38,791 bases of DNA from NCBI GenBank assembly GCA_020353135.1, contig CP070688.1, positions 3,192,286 to 3,231,076 of the forward strand, read 5' to 3'. The translations under genes and the position numbers were made by a program. Positions 31,144 through 38,789 of the stretch are shown here, piece after piece (positions within the stretch are counted from its first letter, which is position 1; every line of letters begins with the position of its first letter). The notes under the pieces are model-generated. The model was given only the letters and a program-made list of their open reading frames with translations, did no database searches and was not told the origin of the DNA. Source of the DNA: Chloroflexota bacterium (GTDB taxonomy: Bacteria; Chloroflexota; Anaerolineae; Promineifilales; Promineifilaceae).

Positions 31144-32406
31144 CTAGCTGCCAAGTAAATCGCTCATATCCAATCGACGGGTTTCAGAGACCAGCCGCTT
31201 AGTTTGGCCTGGCGACAAGTGCTGGCCGGTCTCCATCTGATCGGCCGCATCTTGGGCTCGTCGAGCCAAATCAAGCTCGCCGATGTTTAGCAGCCGGGTG
31301 GCAGCCGACCGCAAACGTTGCGTCCGGGCGCCAGCATCAAGCGCCTCCCGTTCGTCCAGTGCGCGGGTCATCATCTTGAAGGCGCTGACCTTTTCGACGA
31401 TGTTCATGATCCGGCCGTCGTACTCGTGCAGCGCCGCCTGGTCCGTAGAATAGGTGACGATCACATCACGACGGCATTTGACGCCTAGGCGGCCATCGGT
31501 TGGCACATCGCAGGTGACCTCGGCCTGGGCCAGGCGGAACCGGCCGGGACTCCGTGGTGGGAAATCTAATTCCACCAACAGACTCTGACCCGCTATTTGT
31601 AGGTCGCCCAGGCCTACCTGGACATCATGCTCGCCGATGGCCTGCGCCTCCAGCCGGTCGATGAGCGGCGCGACCCGCCACACCTGTCGCGGCCGCACGC
31701 CGGTCAACAAGCGCAGGATCACTTTTACGTTGGTAACCCTTGTGCCTTGCATTGCCGCTATCACCTGCCGGAAAGCATCCACGATTTTCTCCGGCGTTTC
31801 AATGTATTCCCAGTTGCCGGCCGACAGAGTGGCTATGTCAGCCAGCAAGTATTGGTTCCACTCGTCGCCAAGGCCAAAGGCGGTGATGGGAATGCCCATT
31901 GATCCGGCTTGCTGGGCCAGTTGCCGGCACAGGTGCTGGTCTTGCCACGTTTCGCCGTCGGTTAACAAGATCATCCGGCTCACGAACCCTGGTTTGTGGC
32001 CTTGCTGCAACTGCTGAAGACCTTGCTCCATGCCCAAAGACATCTTTGTACCGCCTCGCTCGTTGATCGCTTCGATCTGGGTGATGATAGCCCCTTTATC
32101 ATCAGCATGCCGGCCGGGCACGATAACGTCGGTTGATTCATCAAAGGCAATGATCGAGACGAAATCGGCCGGTGAGAGTTGCTCGATAGTGAGCCGGGCA
32201 GCCGCCTTCAGATCCTGAATTTTCTCGCCCTGCATCGATCCGCTGCGATCCAGTACCAGGGCCAAGTTGAGCGGCATGTCAGGTGTTTTCGGCCCGACAT
32301 GACTCGCCGGCAGGATCTCGATGAATACGTAGGCTAATTGATCCGTTGCCAGAGATGGGAACCGTGGCCGGTTAAGTGAAATCTCTAACTTCAAAACCTC
32401 GTCCAT
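31144..32406 (-). CDS. von Willebrand factor A (VWA) domain protein
   Basis: This 420-aa protein was started at ATG 32406 because GGGAGG lies seven bases upstream. The frame extends to 32505, but into the preceding gene. The VWA domain (about 47-225) has the MIDAS D-R-S-G-S (Asp53, Ser55, Ser57), the Thr in GGTKMSLGM and Asp in LLTDGE, so metal-dependent protein binding is expected. The remainder has a beta-rich part (VTNVKVILRLLTGVRPRQVW) and a helical C-terminus (MMTRALDEREALDAGARTQRL). No signal peptide is seen, so it is cytoplasmic. VWA, PP2C and kinase genes together recall the TerY-P type triads described for Ter-linked systems. Confidence 0.92.
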   Translation of the reverse strand: MDEVLKLEISLNRPRFPSLATDQLAYVFIEILPASHVGPKTPDMPLNLALVLDRSGSMQGEKIQDLKAAARLTIEQLSPADFVSIIAFDESTDVIVPGRHADDKGAIITQIEAINERGGTKMSLGMEQGLQQLQQGHKPGFVSRMILLTDGETWQDQHLCRQLAQQAGSMGIPITAFGLGDEWNQYLLADIATLSAGNWEYIETPEKIVDAFRQVIAAMQGTRVTNVKVILRLLTGVRPRQVWRVAPLIDRLEAQAIGEHDVQVGLGDLQIAGQSLLVELDFPPRSPGRFRLAQAEVTCDVPTDGRLGVKCRRDVIVTYSTDQAALHEYDGRIMNIVEKVSAFKMMTRALDEREALDAGARTQRLRSAATRLLNIGELDLARRAQDAADQMETGQHLSPGQTKRLVSETRRLDMSDLLGS

Positions 32407-32452
32407 CAAGTGCCTCCCACGCCACCAGTCGCTCAAAGGCGGCGGCGCTCGC

Positions 32453-33901
32453 TCATGCCTCAAGTGCGTCCATCGGTTGGCCGCAATCTGGACAGAAACG
32501 AGCATCGCCGCGCGCAGTAGCGCCGCACACGGAACAGAACTGGTGAGTCGTCTCGTGGAAAGGCACCTCTTCGCCGCATTGTGGGCAAAAGCTCATGCCG
32601 TCGTCCAGGACAACCCCACAATGAACTCTGGCTGGCTGGTTATCAGGCTCCGGGAGAGTAAGCACTTGCTCGCCGCAAGACGGGCAAAAAGTCGCCCCCG
32701 GTCGCAATAGACCGCCGCAATTAGAACAACTCTGCGCGCTGCTGGCTACCACCGGTTCAGCCACGTGCGGTTTATGGTCGTCAGTTGCCGGCGCGAGTTC
32801 GGAACCGGCGATCAAGGCTGCATCCGTTTCCTCATCTATATCATCGAGCGTCGGGAATTCCTCGTCCTCACTCTCGGCCGATGCTTCATAGTTCTTCTCA
32901 CTTAGCCCGTGTGCTTTTGGTACTTCACTTATTACGCCAGACTCTTCCTCAGCCAACTCTTCCGGAGGTGGTACGACCGCTTCTATCTCAGTGGATTCTT
33001 CAGTGGCGATTTCTACTGCCTCGTCAACTTCCATGGCCACAGCAACCTTTCCGACCACGACCGGTTCTTCGGCAATGAAATCGTCCTCAGGCATTGTCTC
33101 TGATATGGTTTCGGCGGGCACTTCTACAGCTGCGACAACTTCGTGGCCATCCACCTCTGCAGCCGCTATTGCCAGACCGCTAGGTTCTTCCAGCGTCTCT
33201 TCCGCTGCTTCTGTTTCGTTAGAAACCGGGGACTCTTCCACCCCCTCGATGAGCCAGCCACAATTTCCGCAGAATTGAGCTCCTGGCTCGAGTGGCGTCT
33301 GGCAGTGATCGCACAGCGGACCACCGGCCGGCACAATCGGTTGCGGCGTTTCATCAGGTTGCTCCGGGTAGCTAGCCGGATCGCTGGATTGAATGACGGC
33401 CGGCGCACCGACCTCGACCGCTGCCGACGTATTGTCTAGCGGTTGTCCGCAGTCTCCGCAAAAGACTGCACCGGGCGTTAATTCCGCGCCGCAGAGACCG
33501 CACCGGGACACGCCCAGGGCCTGGTCCGCAGCGCTATTCCCGCAATGAGGGCAGAACTCTCCTTCATCGGTTAACTCGCCGCCGCAAGACTGGCAGTTCC
33601 GCTCCTTTTTGTCTGGTTCTTGTTGCAGGGCTTGTTTCTGCCGGTTGAGCTCTGAAAGATAGGATTCGCCCTCCAGGATCCGGCGACATGACTCTGCTAA
33701 GCTAGGCTCAACCAATTTACCCTGATGATAGAGTTCGATGACCTGCTGTCCGATCGAGGTGACCCCCGAATGGAGTTCCTGTTCTAGCGCGTTTATTTGC
33801 TTCTCCAACTGCCGGATCTGTCGCTGGCGATCGACCTCGCTGCCGACATCGCTCATCAGATCCCCGGCTCGCTGGCGCATTGAGCCAAATAAATCCTGCA
33901 T
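32453..33901 (-). CDS. Multi-zinc-ribbon protein with N-terminal coiled coil (possible scaffold)
   Basis: This 482-aa protein starts at ATG 33901 with AAGGAG eight bases upstream. Residues 22-95 are rich in Gln, Glu, Leu and Arg and look like a coiled coil. They are followed by three zinc ribbons (CQSC/CPHC 103-120; CGLC/CGDC 134-151; CDHC/CGNC 197-214), a long acidic region with many E, V and A (about 220-385), and three more ribbons (CSNC/CPSC; an imperfect one with a single Cys in VHCG then CPQC; CSVC/CPDC) to the end. No catalytic motif is seen. Repeated ribbons with a coiled coil suggest a binding or scaffold protein. The VWA gene follows 46 bases later. Confidence 0.85.
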   Translation of the reverse strand: MQDLFGSMRQRAGDLMSDVGSEVDRQRQIRQLEKQINALEQELHSGVTSIGQQVIELYHQGKLVEPSLAESCRRILEGESYLSELNRQKQALQQEPDKKERNCQSCGGELTDEGEFCPHCGNSAADQALGVSRCGLCGAELTPGAVFCGDCGQPLDNTSAAVEVGAPAVIQSSDPASYPEQPDETPQPIVPAGGPLCDHCQTPLEPGAQFCGNCGWLIEGVEESPVSNETEAAEETLEEPSGLAIAAAEVDGHEVVAAVEVPAETISETMPEDDFIAEEPVVVGKVAVAMEVDEAVEIATEESTEIEAVVPPPEELAEEESGVISEVPKAHGLSEKNYEASAESEDEEFPTLDDIDEETDAALIAGSELAPATDDHKPHVAEPVVASSAQSCSNCGGLLRPGATFCPSCGEQVLTLPEPDNQPARVHCGVVLDDGMSFCPQCGEEVPFHETTHQFCSVCGATARGDARFCPDCGQPMDALEA

Positions 33902-33944
33902 TTCGCGTACTCCTTGGTGCTCAGGTGACGGATTGCCTATGATA

Positions 33945-34000
33945 TTTCCCCGAAAACTCTGGCCCTTCTGTTTAGGTGCAGGCCAGAGTTCTCGGGAAAA
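33945..34000. repeat. 20-bp imperfect inverted repeat between two co-directional genes
   Basis: Arms at 33945-33964 and 33981-34000 are near-perfect reverse complements (two mismatches by eye) with a 16-base loop. It lies in the 122-base gap between the six-TM protein stop and the multi-zinc-ribbon start. Neither strand has a T-run after the hairpin, so it is not a canonical intrinsic terminator. An RNA stem affecting processing or partial termination is possible. Confidence 0.7.
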
Positions 34001-34023
34001 TCCAAGGGCTAACTTCGCGGCGC

Positions 34024-35328
34024 TCAGCTCTGAGAAGACCCGCAGAAGGGGCAGAAGCGGCTGTTAACCTTGACTTCGCGGCCGCACTCGATACATGGTT
34101 TCATGCTGGAGGCGGCGACGCCTGCGCCCGGCGCATCACCAGGTGGTTGATACGTGCCTGGACTATCTGCCGCTGGTGGTTGATAGCCGCCAGGTTGTGC
34201 GGGCGGTTGATAAGACCATCCCTGGGCCGGAGCTCCTTCGCCGCTTGCCTGTACAGGCGGCGCAGCGGCTGGCTTCCGAAATGATGGGACCGCGCCCTGC
34301 AGTTTCTCTACCTCATCTTCATCCCCGAGATTGTGGTAGATGGAACAGCTTACTGACAGGGTGAATACCCACGGAAAAACATAGATCAATCCGGCAAACA
34401 AGGCCACGGTGCTCAATCCCATAATGAAGCCGGCAATGTCCATAGTGAAACGCGGTTCTTCGAAGCTTTGGAAACCAAAGAAACCCTGGGAACCCAACAG
34501 CGAGCCTAGAGGTTCTGGTAGGCTGCCCAACACTTCGCCGAACAACAGCTGCGGGATGGAAGAGACGGCCGCACCGGGCAGGGCCAGGGCTCCAAAGGGG
34601 TTACTGGTCGCAATCTGGCGCATAGTATCCTCGCCGACCCCGGCATTCATAGCCCGAAGTGTGACGAAGCGTCCCGCGACAACCAGAAACCACAGAACGG
34701 CGAGGGTAAAAACCACGATGATCAATGCTATCGCGAAGTAGGTAACCAACCGTAAGGGTGAATGCCGCACAATAGCCACGACTCGCTGTAACGTTTCGAC
34801 AACCCCGCTGCCTCGCGCCGCTACGATGGGGAAGATCAGCCACATACCGGCCGCCAGCCCGATCAAGAGCAGTATGTTCACGACCACCAGGGGCAAGAAA
34901 GCCAAGGAAACAAGCAGTTCGCCAAGATAGGGGATCCGCCCTAGAAGCAGCAAGAGCACTTCGATCACGATAATCAGCAGCGCTAAGACTAGCAGAGCCA
35001 GCGGCGAAAAGAGAAAACTGACGATGTGGCTCCAGCTAAAAGCCAAAGCTTCTGAAGCGGTTGGCCGGGCGCCCTGAGTTAAGTCTTGCCAACTCATATG
35101 GGCGATGGCGCCAGAAAAAAGCGCATAAAGCACCCACGAGGCAAGCGCCCCCAGAATCAAGAAGATGGCACTGACAACGACTTCATCGCTGACGGTGACT
35201 CCCAAGAAACCGAAGAGAGCTCCAGCCAGGATAAAAGCCAGCGCCCCACCAAAAGCCAGGCCCAGCTTGCGCCGGTCTAGAGCTACGTCGATGGACCTCA
35301 TAATTGTATCAAAACCTGTGGATTGCAT
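34024..35328 (-). CDS. Six-TM membrane protein with C-terminal zinc ribbon
   Basis: This 434-aa protein starts at ATG 35328 with AGGAGG six bases upstream. The longer frame to 35421 has no such site. I count six hydrophobic helices: GLAFGGALAFILAGALFGFL, VVVSAIFLILGALASWVLYA, FLFSPLALLVLALLIIVIEV, AFLPLVVVNILLLIGLAAGM, TYFAIALIIVVFTLAVLWFL and STVALFAGLIYVFPWVFTLS. Then comes a Pro/Gly/Ala/Gln-rich cytoplasmic tail and a zinc ribbon (CIEC...CPFC) at the very C-terminus. The helix pattern resembles the unassigned glycerophosphodiesterase-type membrane domains. Function is unknown. It is the promoter-proximal gene of the long minus-strand run. Confidence 0.85.
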   Translation of the reverse strand: MQSTGFDTIMRSIDVALDRRKLGLAFGGALAFILAGALFGFLGVTVSDEVVVSAIFLILGALASWVLYALFSGAIAHMSWQDLTQGARPTASEALAFSWSHIVSFLFSPLALLVLALLIIVIEVLLLLLGRIPYLGELLVSLAFLPLVVVNILLLIGLAAGMWLIFPIVAARGSGVVETLQRVVAIVRHSPLRLVTYFAIALIIVVFTLAVLWFLVVAGRFVTLRAMNAGVGEDTMRQIATSNPFGALALPGAAVSSIPQLLFGEVLGSLPEPLGSLLGSQGFFGFQSFEEPRFTMDIAGFIMGLSTVALFAGLIYVFPWVFTLSVSCSIYHNLGDEDEVEKLQGAVPSFRKPAAAPPVQASGEGAPAQGWSYQPPAQPGGYQPPAADSPGTYQPPGDAPGAGVAASSMKPCIECGREVKVNSRFCPFCGSSQS

Positions 35329-35373
35329 TATCAGCCTCCTGAATTTACGATAGAATGCAGTTTCTCCGAGTAT

Positions 35374-35402
35374 TTGATATAGATACGTTTGAAAGCTGCC
35401 AA
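35374..35402 (-). promoter_or_regulatory. Putative sigma-70-type promoter of the minus-strand signalling run
   Basis: On the minus strand, TTGGCA (35397-35402) and TATCAA (35374-35379) are 17 bases apart. They place transcription about 40 bases before ATG 35328 and its AGGAGG. The -35 matches five of six consensus positions and the -10 matches four. Confidence 0.45.
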
Positions 35403-35581
35403 ACCTTACCCCGGATTTCAAAAACTCGTTGTACTTGCCTGGCTAGAACTGGCACAAATCTCGACTATCCACTCATGGTGCGGTGCCCCAGTAACTCCAA
35501 ACTTAAGCAATCTGGCTGTTTGGCGCAAGGATAGATCATCACCTATTTGGCGTGATAACAGTCACGAAAAAGCGCAGAGGC

Positions 35582-35610
35582 AAGACACAACAACATTTCG
35601 ATAGTACAAT
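35582..35610 (+). promoter_or_regulatory. Putative promoter of the sigma-factor gene
   Basis: AAGACA (35582-35587) and TACAAT (35605-35610) are separated by 17 bases, matching four of six and five of six consensus positions. A leader of about 140-170 bases would precede the sigma-factor start. An autoregulatory ECF-type promoter closer to the gene cannot be excluded. Confidence 0.3.
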
Positions 35611-35710
35611 GAGGCGTACACTGGCCAAAGCAGTAAGGGGATGTCGCTAACGATTCTTCCAAAGCCACGTGCCAGGTAATTCCGATCGATTTGTCGAGAG
35701 TGTGTTTTGC

Positions 35711-35732
35711 TCCGCCATCTATACACGGCGGA
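35711..35732. repeat. Short inverted repeat upstream of the sigma factor (possible operator)
   Basis: TCCGCC (35711-35716) and GGCGGA (35727-35732) are perfect reverse complements separated by ten bases, about 30-50 bases upstream of the sigma-factor start. The size and place suit a dimeric repressor or an RNA hairpin, but a six-base arm can occur by chance. Confidence 0.35.
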
Positions 35733-35763
35733 TGGACCAGTGTCATGTACCTTTTAGTAGCCG

Positions 35764-36375
35764 ATGTATGGTAAAGTGTGTAACATGAAAAGCGCGGAGC
35801 TTTATGCTGCTTGTATAAGCGATGAACAGAATACCATGGAAGATGCCTACAGCCAGTTGTGGGTGTACCTGTACCAGGTTGCTTTGCAGGTAGTTCGTGA
35901 TCAGCCAAACTCCCCGGACCTGGCTCAGGACTGCGCTCAAAAGGGACTTATTCGCATCTACGAACGCATTGATGAATGCAAAACGCCGGTCACTTTCCTG
36001 GGTTGGTCGAGGACGATCGTCCGTCACATTGCCCTGGATAGCTTGCGGCGGCGCAAACGCCTGCGGCCGCTGGATGATGATCGCCACCCGGGGTCACGCC
36101 AGCAGTGGATCCAAGACGGCCCGTCGCTGGAAAGGCAGGTCTTGGAGCAGATGACTTGGCGGGAAGTTCGCGAGTTGGTTGACCATGCGCCGATCAGCGA
36201 CCGTTCGCGCCGGACTATCATCGGCCGCTATTTCGACAATCAACCTGATGAAACCCTCGCCAAGGCCGAAAGTCAATTAGAAGGAAGAAAAGTCCTGCCG
36301 AGCCAACTGCAGGTAACTCGATCAAAGAACCTTTCCAAGATGCGCAACTGGCCCTTGCTGCGGCGCACGTTATAG
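35764..36375 (+). CDS. RNA polymerase sigma factor, sigma-70/ECF-like
   Basis: This is a protein of 203 aa from ATG 35764, or 196 aa from ATG 35785. No good Shine-Dalgarno supports either start. Region 2 is recognisable: LWVYLYQVALQVVRDQPN, DLAQDCAQKGLIRIYERID, then TFLGWSRTIVRHIALDSLRR, the -10-binding and core-binding helices. The C-terminal half (LEQMTWREVRELVDHAPISD, RRTIIGRYFDNQPDETLAKA, LQVTRSKNLSKMRN) corresponds to region 4 with a helix-turn-helix, although it is longer and more divergent than in typical ECF factors. The next gene encodes a zinc-binding membrane protein of anti-sigma type, so the pair probably forms an envelope-responsive switch. The target promoter is unknown. Confidence 0.88.
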   Translation: MYGKVCNMKSAELYAACISDEQNTMEDAYSQLWVYLYQVALQVVRDQPNSPDLAQDCAQKGLIRIYERIDECKTPVTFLGWSRTIVRHIALDSLRRRKRLRPLDDDRHPGSRQQWIQDGPSLERQVLEQMTWREVRELVDHAPISDRSRRTIIGRYFDNQPDETLAKAESQLEGRKVLPSQLQVTRSKNLSKMRNWPLLRRTL

Positions 36376-36469
36376 AAGAAGAGGCTATTTGCGGGAAATA
36401 CGCCAAATTCGAGGAAAGGTTTGCCTGACCTTGTACGTCTATGAGTAGATAGGACTAATTTTATCAATT

Positions 36470-37909
36470 ATGGCCAAAAGGTTTAGCATGGGCAGCGAAG
36501 ACGAGCGGCGCCGATTATTTATCCAGGCGTTACAAACGGAAACGAGTGACAAGGCTTGCCAGAAATGCCTGGATCAACTGGATGCCTATGTTGCCGCCCA
36601 GTTGACCGGTGAGGATTACCTTGCCCTCTACCCCGACGTTGCCCTGCACCTGGACCTATGTTCGGAGTGCGCCGACGCTTACGCCCGGATCTATGAGTTA
36701 GAACTGGCTGAACGAGAGGGTAGCCTGCCCCGGCCGGAGCAAATCCCGGCCCCCGATCTATCTTTTCTTAGAACCGGGATGGAAGCGGTCGAACCGGACA
36801 AAGGAAGTCAGGCTACCGGCCTGACGCTTTGGGATCGGTTGAAAGATGCCTTGGCCCCGCTGGATCCGGCGAACTGGGGCGCCCGTCCGGCCTGGCAGCC
36901 GGCCCTGGCGCTGGGGGTTGTCTTGCTCATCGCCGGAATCATCGCCCTGCTTTTGGAACCCGGGTCGACCGATCGTTTCGAGGTGGCCGCCGAGACCCCA
37001 GCTCCAGAGGCCGAGACGAGAGCCGCCGTAATTGCGGACGCAACTGATCCAAGCCAGTTGGAGCAGACGCCAATCGAGCCAGATGCGACCGCCGTCGCTC
37101 AGGTTAGTCCGGTGGAAACCCCAACCGGCGACATCAGCTTCTCGGCCGACTTTCCGCCGCCTACACCAGAGTCAACTGCGGTGGGAACGCGCGATGTGGA
37201 TCTGGAATCACAGGTTATCGGTCATTCAGTATTGGGTGCGCCCATGGAAGCCGTCAGGTTTGGTGATGGCTTGAAGAATGTTGTATTTGTCGGTGGCCTT
37301 CATGCTGGCTCCGCACCTGGCACAGTCACTCTTGCCCAACAGGCGATTGAATATTTCACGAACAACCTCGAACTAATTCCGGAAGCGATCACGCTCTATA
37401 TAGTTCCTTCGGCTTCCCCGGACAGCCAACCCAACCCTGGCGAATTGACGGGCCGGCTCAACGCTAATGGCGTCGATCTTAATCGAAACTGGGACTGCAA
37501 TTGGGTACAAGATGCCCGCATCCGTGGCCAGACAGTGCCTGGCAGCGGCGGTAGTCGCCCTTTTTCCGAACCTGAGACTGAAACGCTCGCCCAATTTATT
37601 CAAGGTGTCAAGCCAGACGCCGTTGTTTTTTGGCAGGCCAGGTCTTCAGACGGGTCTGTAAGCCCGGGCAGTTGTGACCGTCAGAGTATAGATTCCAGCC
37701 TTTTGGCGGCGACATATGGGCTTGCAGCTGGTTATGCAGTTGCCGATTTTGAGGGGGCTTTCGATCAGAGGCTAACTGGCGCCGGTACAGACTGGCTTGA
37801 CGGGCAGGGGATTCCAGCTATTTCGGTTCTGCTTCCTGATTACGAGGTTGTGGATTGGAATAGCAATCTTTCGGGTATGTTGGCAGTTATGAACTCGTTT
37901 GCTGAGTGA
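36470..37909 (+). CDS. Anti-sigma-like zinc membrane protein with degenerate M14 ectodomain
   Basis: This 479-aa protein begins at ATG 36470. ATG 36488 has a better ribosome site, AAAAGG seven bases before. The cytoplasmic N-terminus has CQKC (30-33) and H-x3-C-x2-C (His60, Cys64, Cys67), the signature of zinc-binding anti-sigma domains. One TM helix (about 145-163) and a Pro/Thr/Glu-rich linker lead to an M14-like domain (about 243-479). This is closest to that of the kinase at 6479-8404, with GGLHAGSAPG, VDLNRNWDCNW, GQTVPGSGG, RPFSEPET and ATYGLAAGY. Putative ligands and catalyst are replaced: Ala282 for Glu, Gln389 for His, Leu454 for Glu. It likely senses an extracytoplasmic ligand and sequesters the sigma factor encoded just upstream. 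Confidence 0.9.
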   Translation: MAKRFSMGSEDERRRLFIQALQTETSDKACQKCLDQLDAYVAAQLTGEDYLALYPDVALHLDLCSECADAYARIYELELAEREGSLPRPEQIPAPDLSFLRTGMEAVEPDKGSQATGLTLWDRLKDALAPLDPANWGARPAWQPALALGVVLLIAGIIALLLEPGSTDRFEVAAETPAPEAETRAAVIADATDPSQLEQTPIEPDATAVAQVSPVETPTGDISFSADFPPPTPESTAVGTRDVDLESQVIGHSVLGAPMEAVRFGDGLKNVVFVGGLHAGSAPGTVTLAQQAIEYFTNNLELIPEAITLYIVPSASPDSQPNPGELTGRLNANGVDLNRNWDCNWVQDARIRGQTVPGSGGSRPFSEPETETLAQFIQGVKPDAVVFWQARSSDGSVSPGSCDRQSIDSSLLAATYGLAAGYAVADFEGAFDQRLTGAGTDWLDGQGIPAISVLLPDYEVVDWNSNLSGMLAVMNSFAE

Positions 37910-37921
37910 TACCCCTGGCCG

Positions 37922-38143
37922 CTAGCCCGGGCACGTTACAAGTAGGGCAGCGGCCGTCAGCGTGTCTGTATTGCCGCAAGTGTCGCACTCAACCAACCAT
38001 CCTGCGGCCGCCTGCGTGACGGCCGTCTCCGCAGAGCGATTGGCTACCGGCGGGACGCTCGACGCCCTGGTCAACATCGTGCCGCTAATTCGGCAAAGCG
38101 TTTGGTCTTGGGAAACTGGGGCCTGGCAAACTGAACAGTTCAT
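37922..38143 (-). CDS. Small zinc-ribbon-like protein, incomplete ribbons
   Basis: This 73-aa protein starts at ATG 38143, two bases after the stop of the upstream gene, so coupling is likely. It begins MNCSVCQAPVSQDQTLC, but the second Cys pair of this ribbon is reduced to one Cys. The C-terminal VECDTCGN...LLVTCPG is a second ribbon that stops before its last Cys. This could be a decaying or truncated zinc-ribbon protein. It ends 12 bases from the convergent anti-sigma gene. Confidence 0.55.
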   Translation of the reverse strand: MNCSVCQAPVSQDQTLCRISGTMLTRASSVPPVANRSAETAVTQAAAGWLVECDTCGNTDTLTAAALLVTCPG

Positions 38144-38145
38144 TG

Positions 38146-38610
38146 TCACTGGACCCTCTGAGCACCTTGATATGGAAGCGGCAGCCACCACGTACCGGTG
38201 TATTCCCCTGGCGAGCCGGCGACAGGTTCTAGTCTCTTGGCCAGAAGCTCCGCGGAAGCCACCTGATCTAACCAAGCCTCTACCTGGTTAGGGTTCGGAC
38301 CCAGCCCCGCTTTGTTGCATCGCCAGTCGCTCGCTATGGTTTCCACCAAAGCAGTCGTGTCTATGAATGGTTCATTCGATGTTTTGAACCGGTTGCTGAG
38401 GTATTGCGGCAGCCATTTGCTGAGAAGCGTCGAAATTAGCGCCAGTTGATGATCCTGATTAAGCGCTACGATGACGTGTTGGTTGCGCGTGTGGCGTTGG
38501 AACAGACCATCGTCAATGGCTTTGTCCAGGGACGCTCTTCCCGCCGCTCCCAACTTCAGTCCATCCGATATCTCGCGCGGTGTAGCCCATGGTTTATTGT
38601 GCTGGTGCAT
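38146..38610 (-). CDS. Winged-helix-like protein, function unknown
   Basis: This 154-aa protein runs from ATG 38610. The N-terminal part (KPWATPREISDGLKLGAAGR, then ASLDKAIDDGLFQRH) looks like a winged-helix DNA-binding or adaptor module: helix, turn, recognition-like helix and wing. The rest is mixed alpha-beta with no motif I know. The same frame is open upstream to a stop near 38745 and reads EAWPTDPHAELILRVATWM before the ATG. The true start may therefore be an uncommon codon, or the protein may have lost its 5' end. It is followed two bases later by the small zinc-ribbon gene. Confidence 0.6.
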   Translation of the reverse strand: MHQHNKPWATPREISDGLKLGAAGRASLDKAIDDGLFQRHTRNQHVIVALNQDHQLALISTLLSKWLPQYLSNRFKTSNEPFIDTTALVETIASDWRCNKAGLGPNPNQVEAWLDQVASAELLAKRLEPVAGSPGEYTGTWWLPLPYQGAQRVQ

Positions 38611-38770
38611 CCAGGTGGCAACGCGTAGAATGAGCTCGGCATGGGGGTCTGTGGGCCACGCTTCTGAAAGCTCCGAACGCCTGCTATAATTCTGCTTCTT
38701 CCGCCGGTGTCGCTGCGTCGGATCCAGATAACTGATATCCCCCTAGGCAGCTCTCTTCAACTCTATTCCG

Positions 38771-38789
38771 TGTCCCCCTATCAGGGACA
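38771..38789. repeat. Short inverted repeat at the right edge
   Basis: TGTCCC (38771-38776) and GGGACA (38784-38789) form a six-base perfect inverted repeat around CCTATCA. It could be a hairpin or the edge of a dispersed or mobile repeat, but the window ends here and nothing more can be said. Confidence 0.3.

Larger units (their letters stand above)
35329..35763. other. Divergent intergenic region with promoters and a small inverted repeat
   Basis: About 435 bases lie between the leftward membrane protein and the rightward sigma factor. They contain a candidate promoter for each direction and the inverted repeat TCCGCC/GGCGGA at 35711-35732. I saw no further convincing gene. The DNA is less GC-rich than the flanks. 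Confidence 0.6.

Noticed and set aside
31144..32406. Magnesium chelatase ChlD subunit
   Set aside because: The VWA MIDAS is shared, but no AAA+ partner gene or ChlD N-terminal domain is present nearby.
33945..34000. Intrinsic terminator
   Set aside because: The stem is strong, but neither strand has a T-run after it.
38771..38789. End of an insertion sequence
   Set aside because: A six-base inverted repeat at the window edge, without a transposase or target duplication, is not enough.
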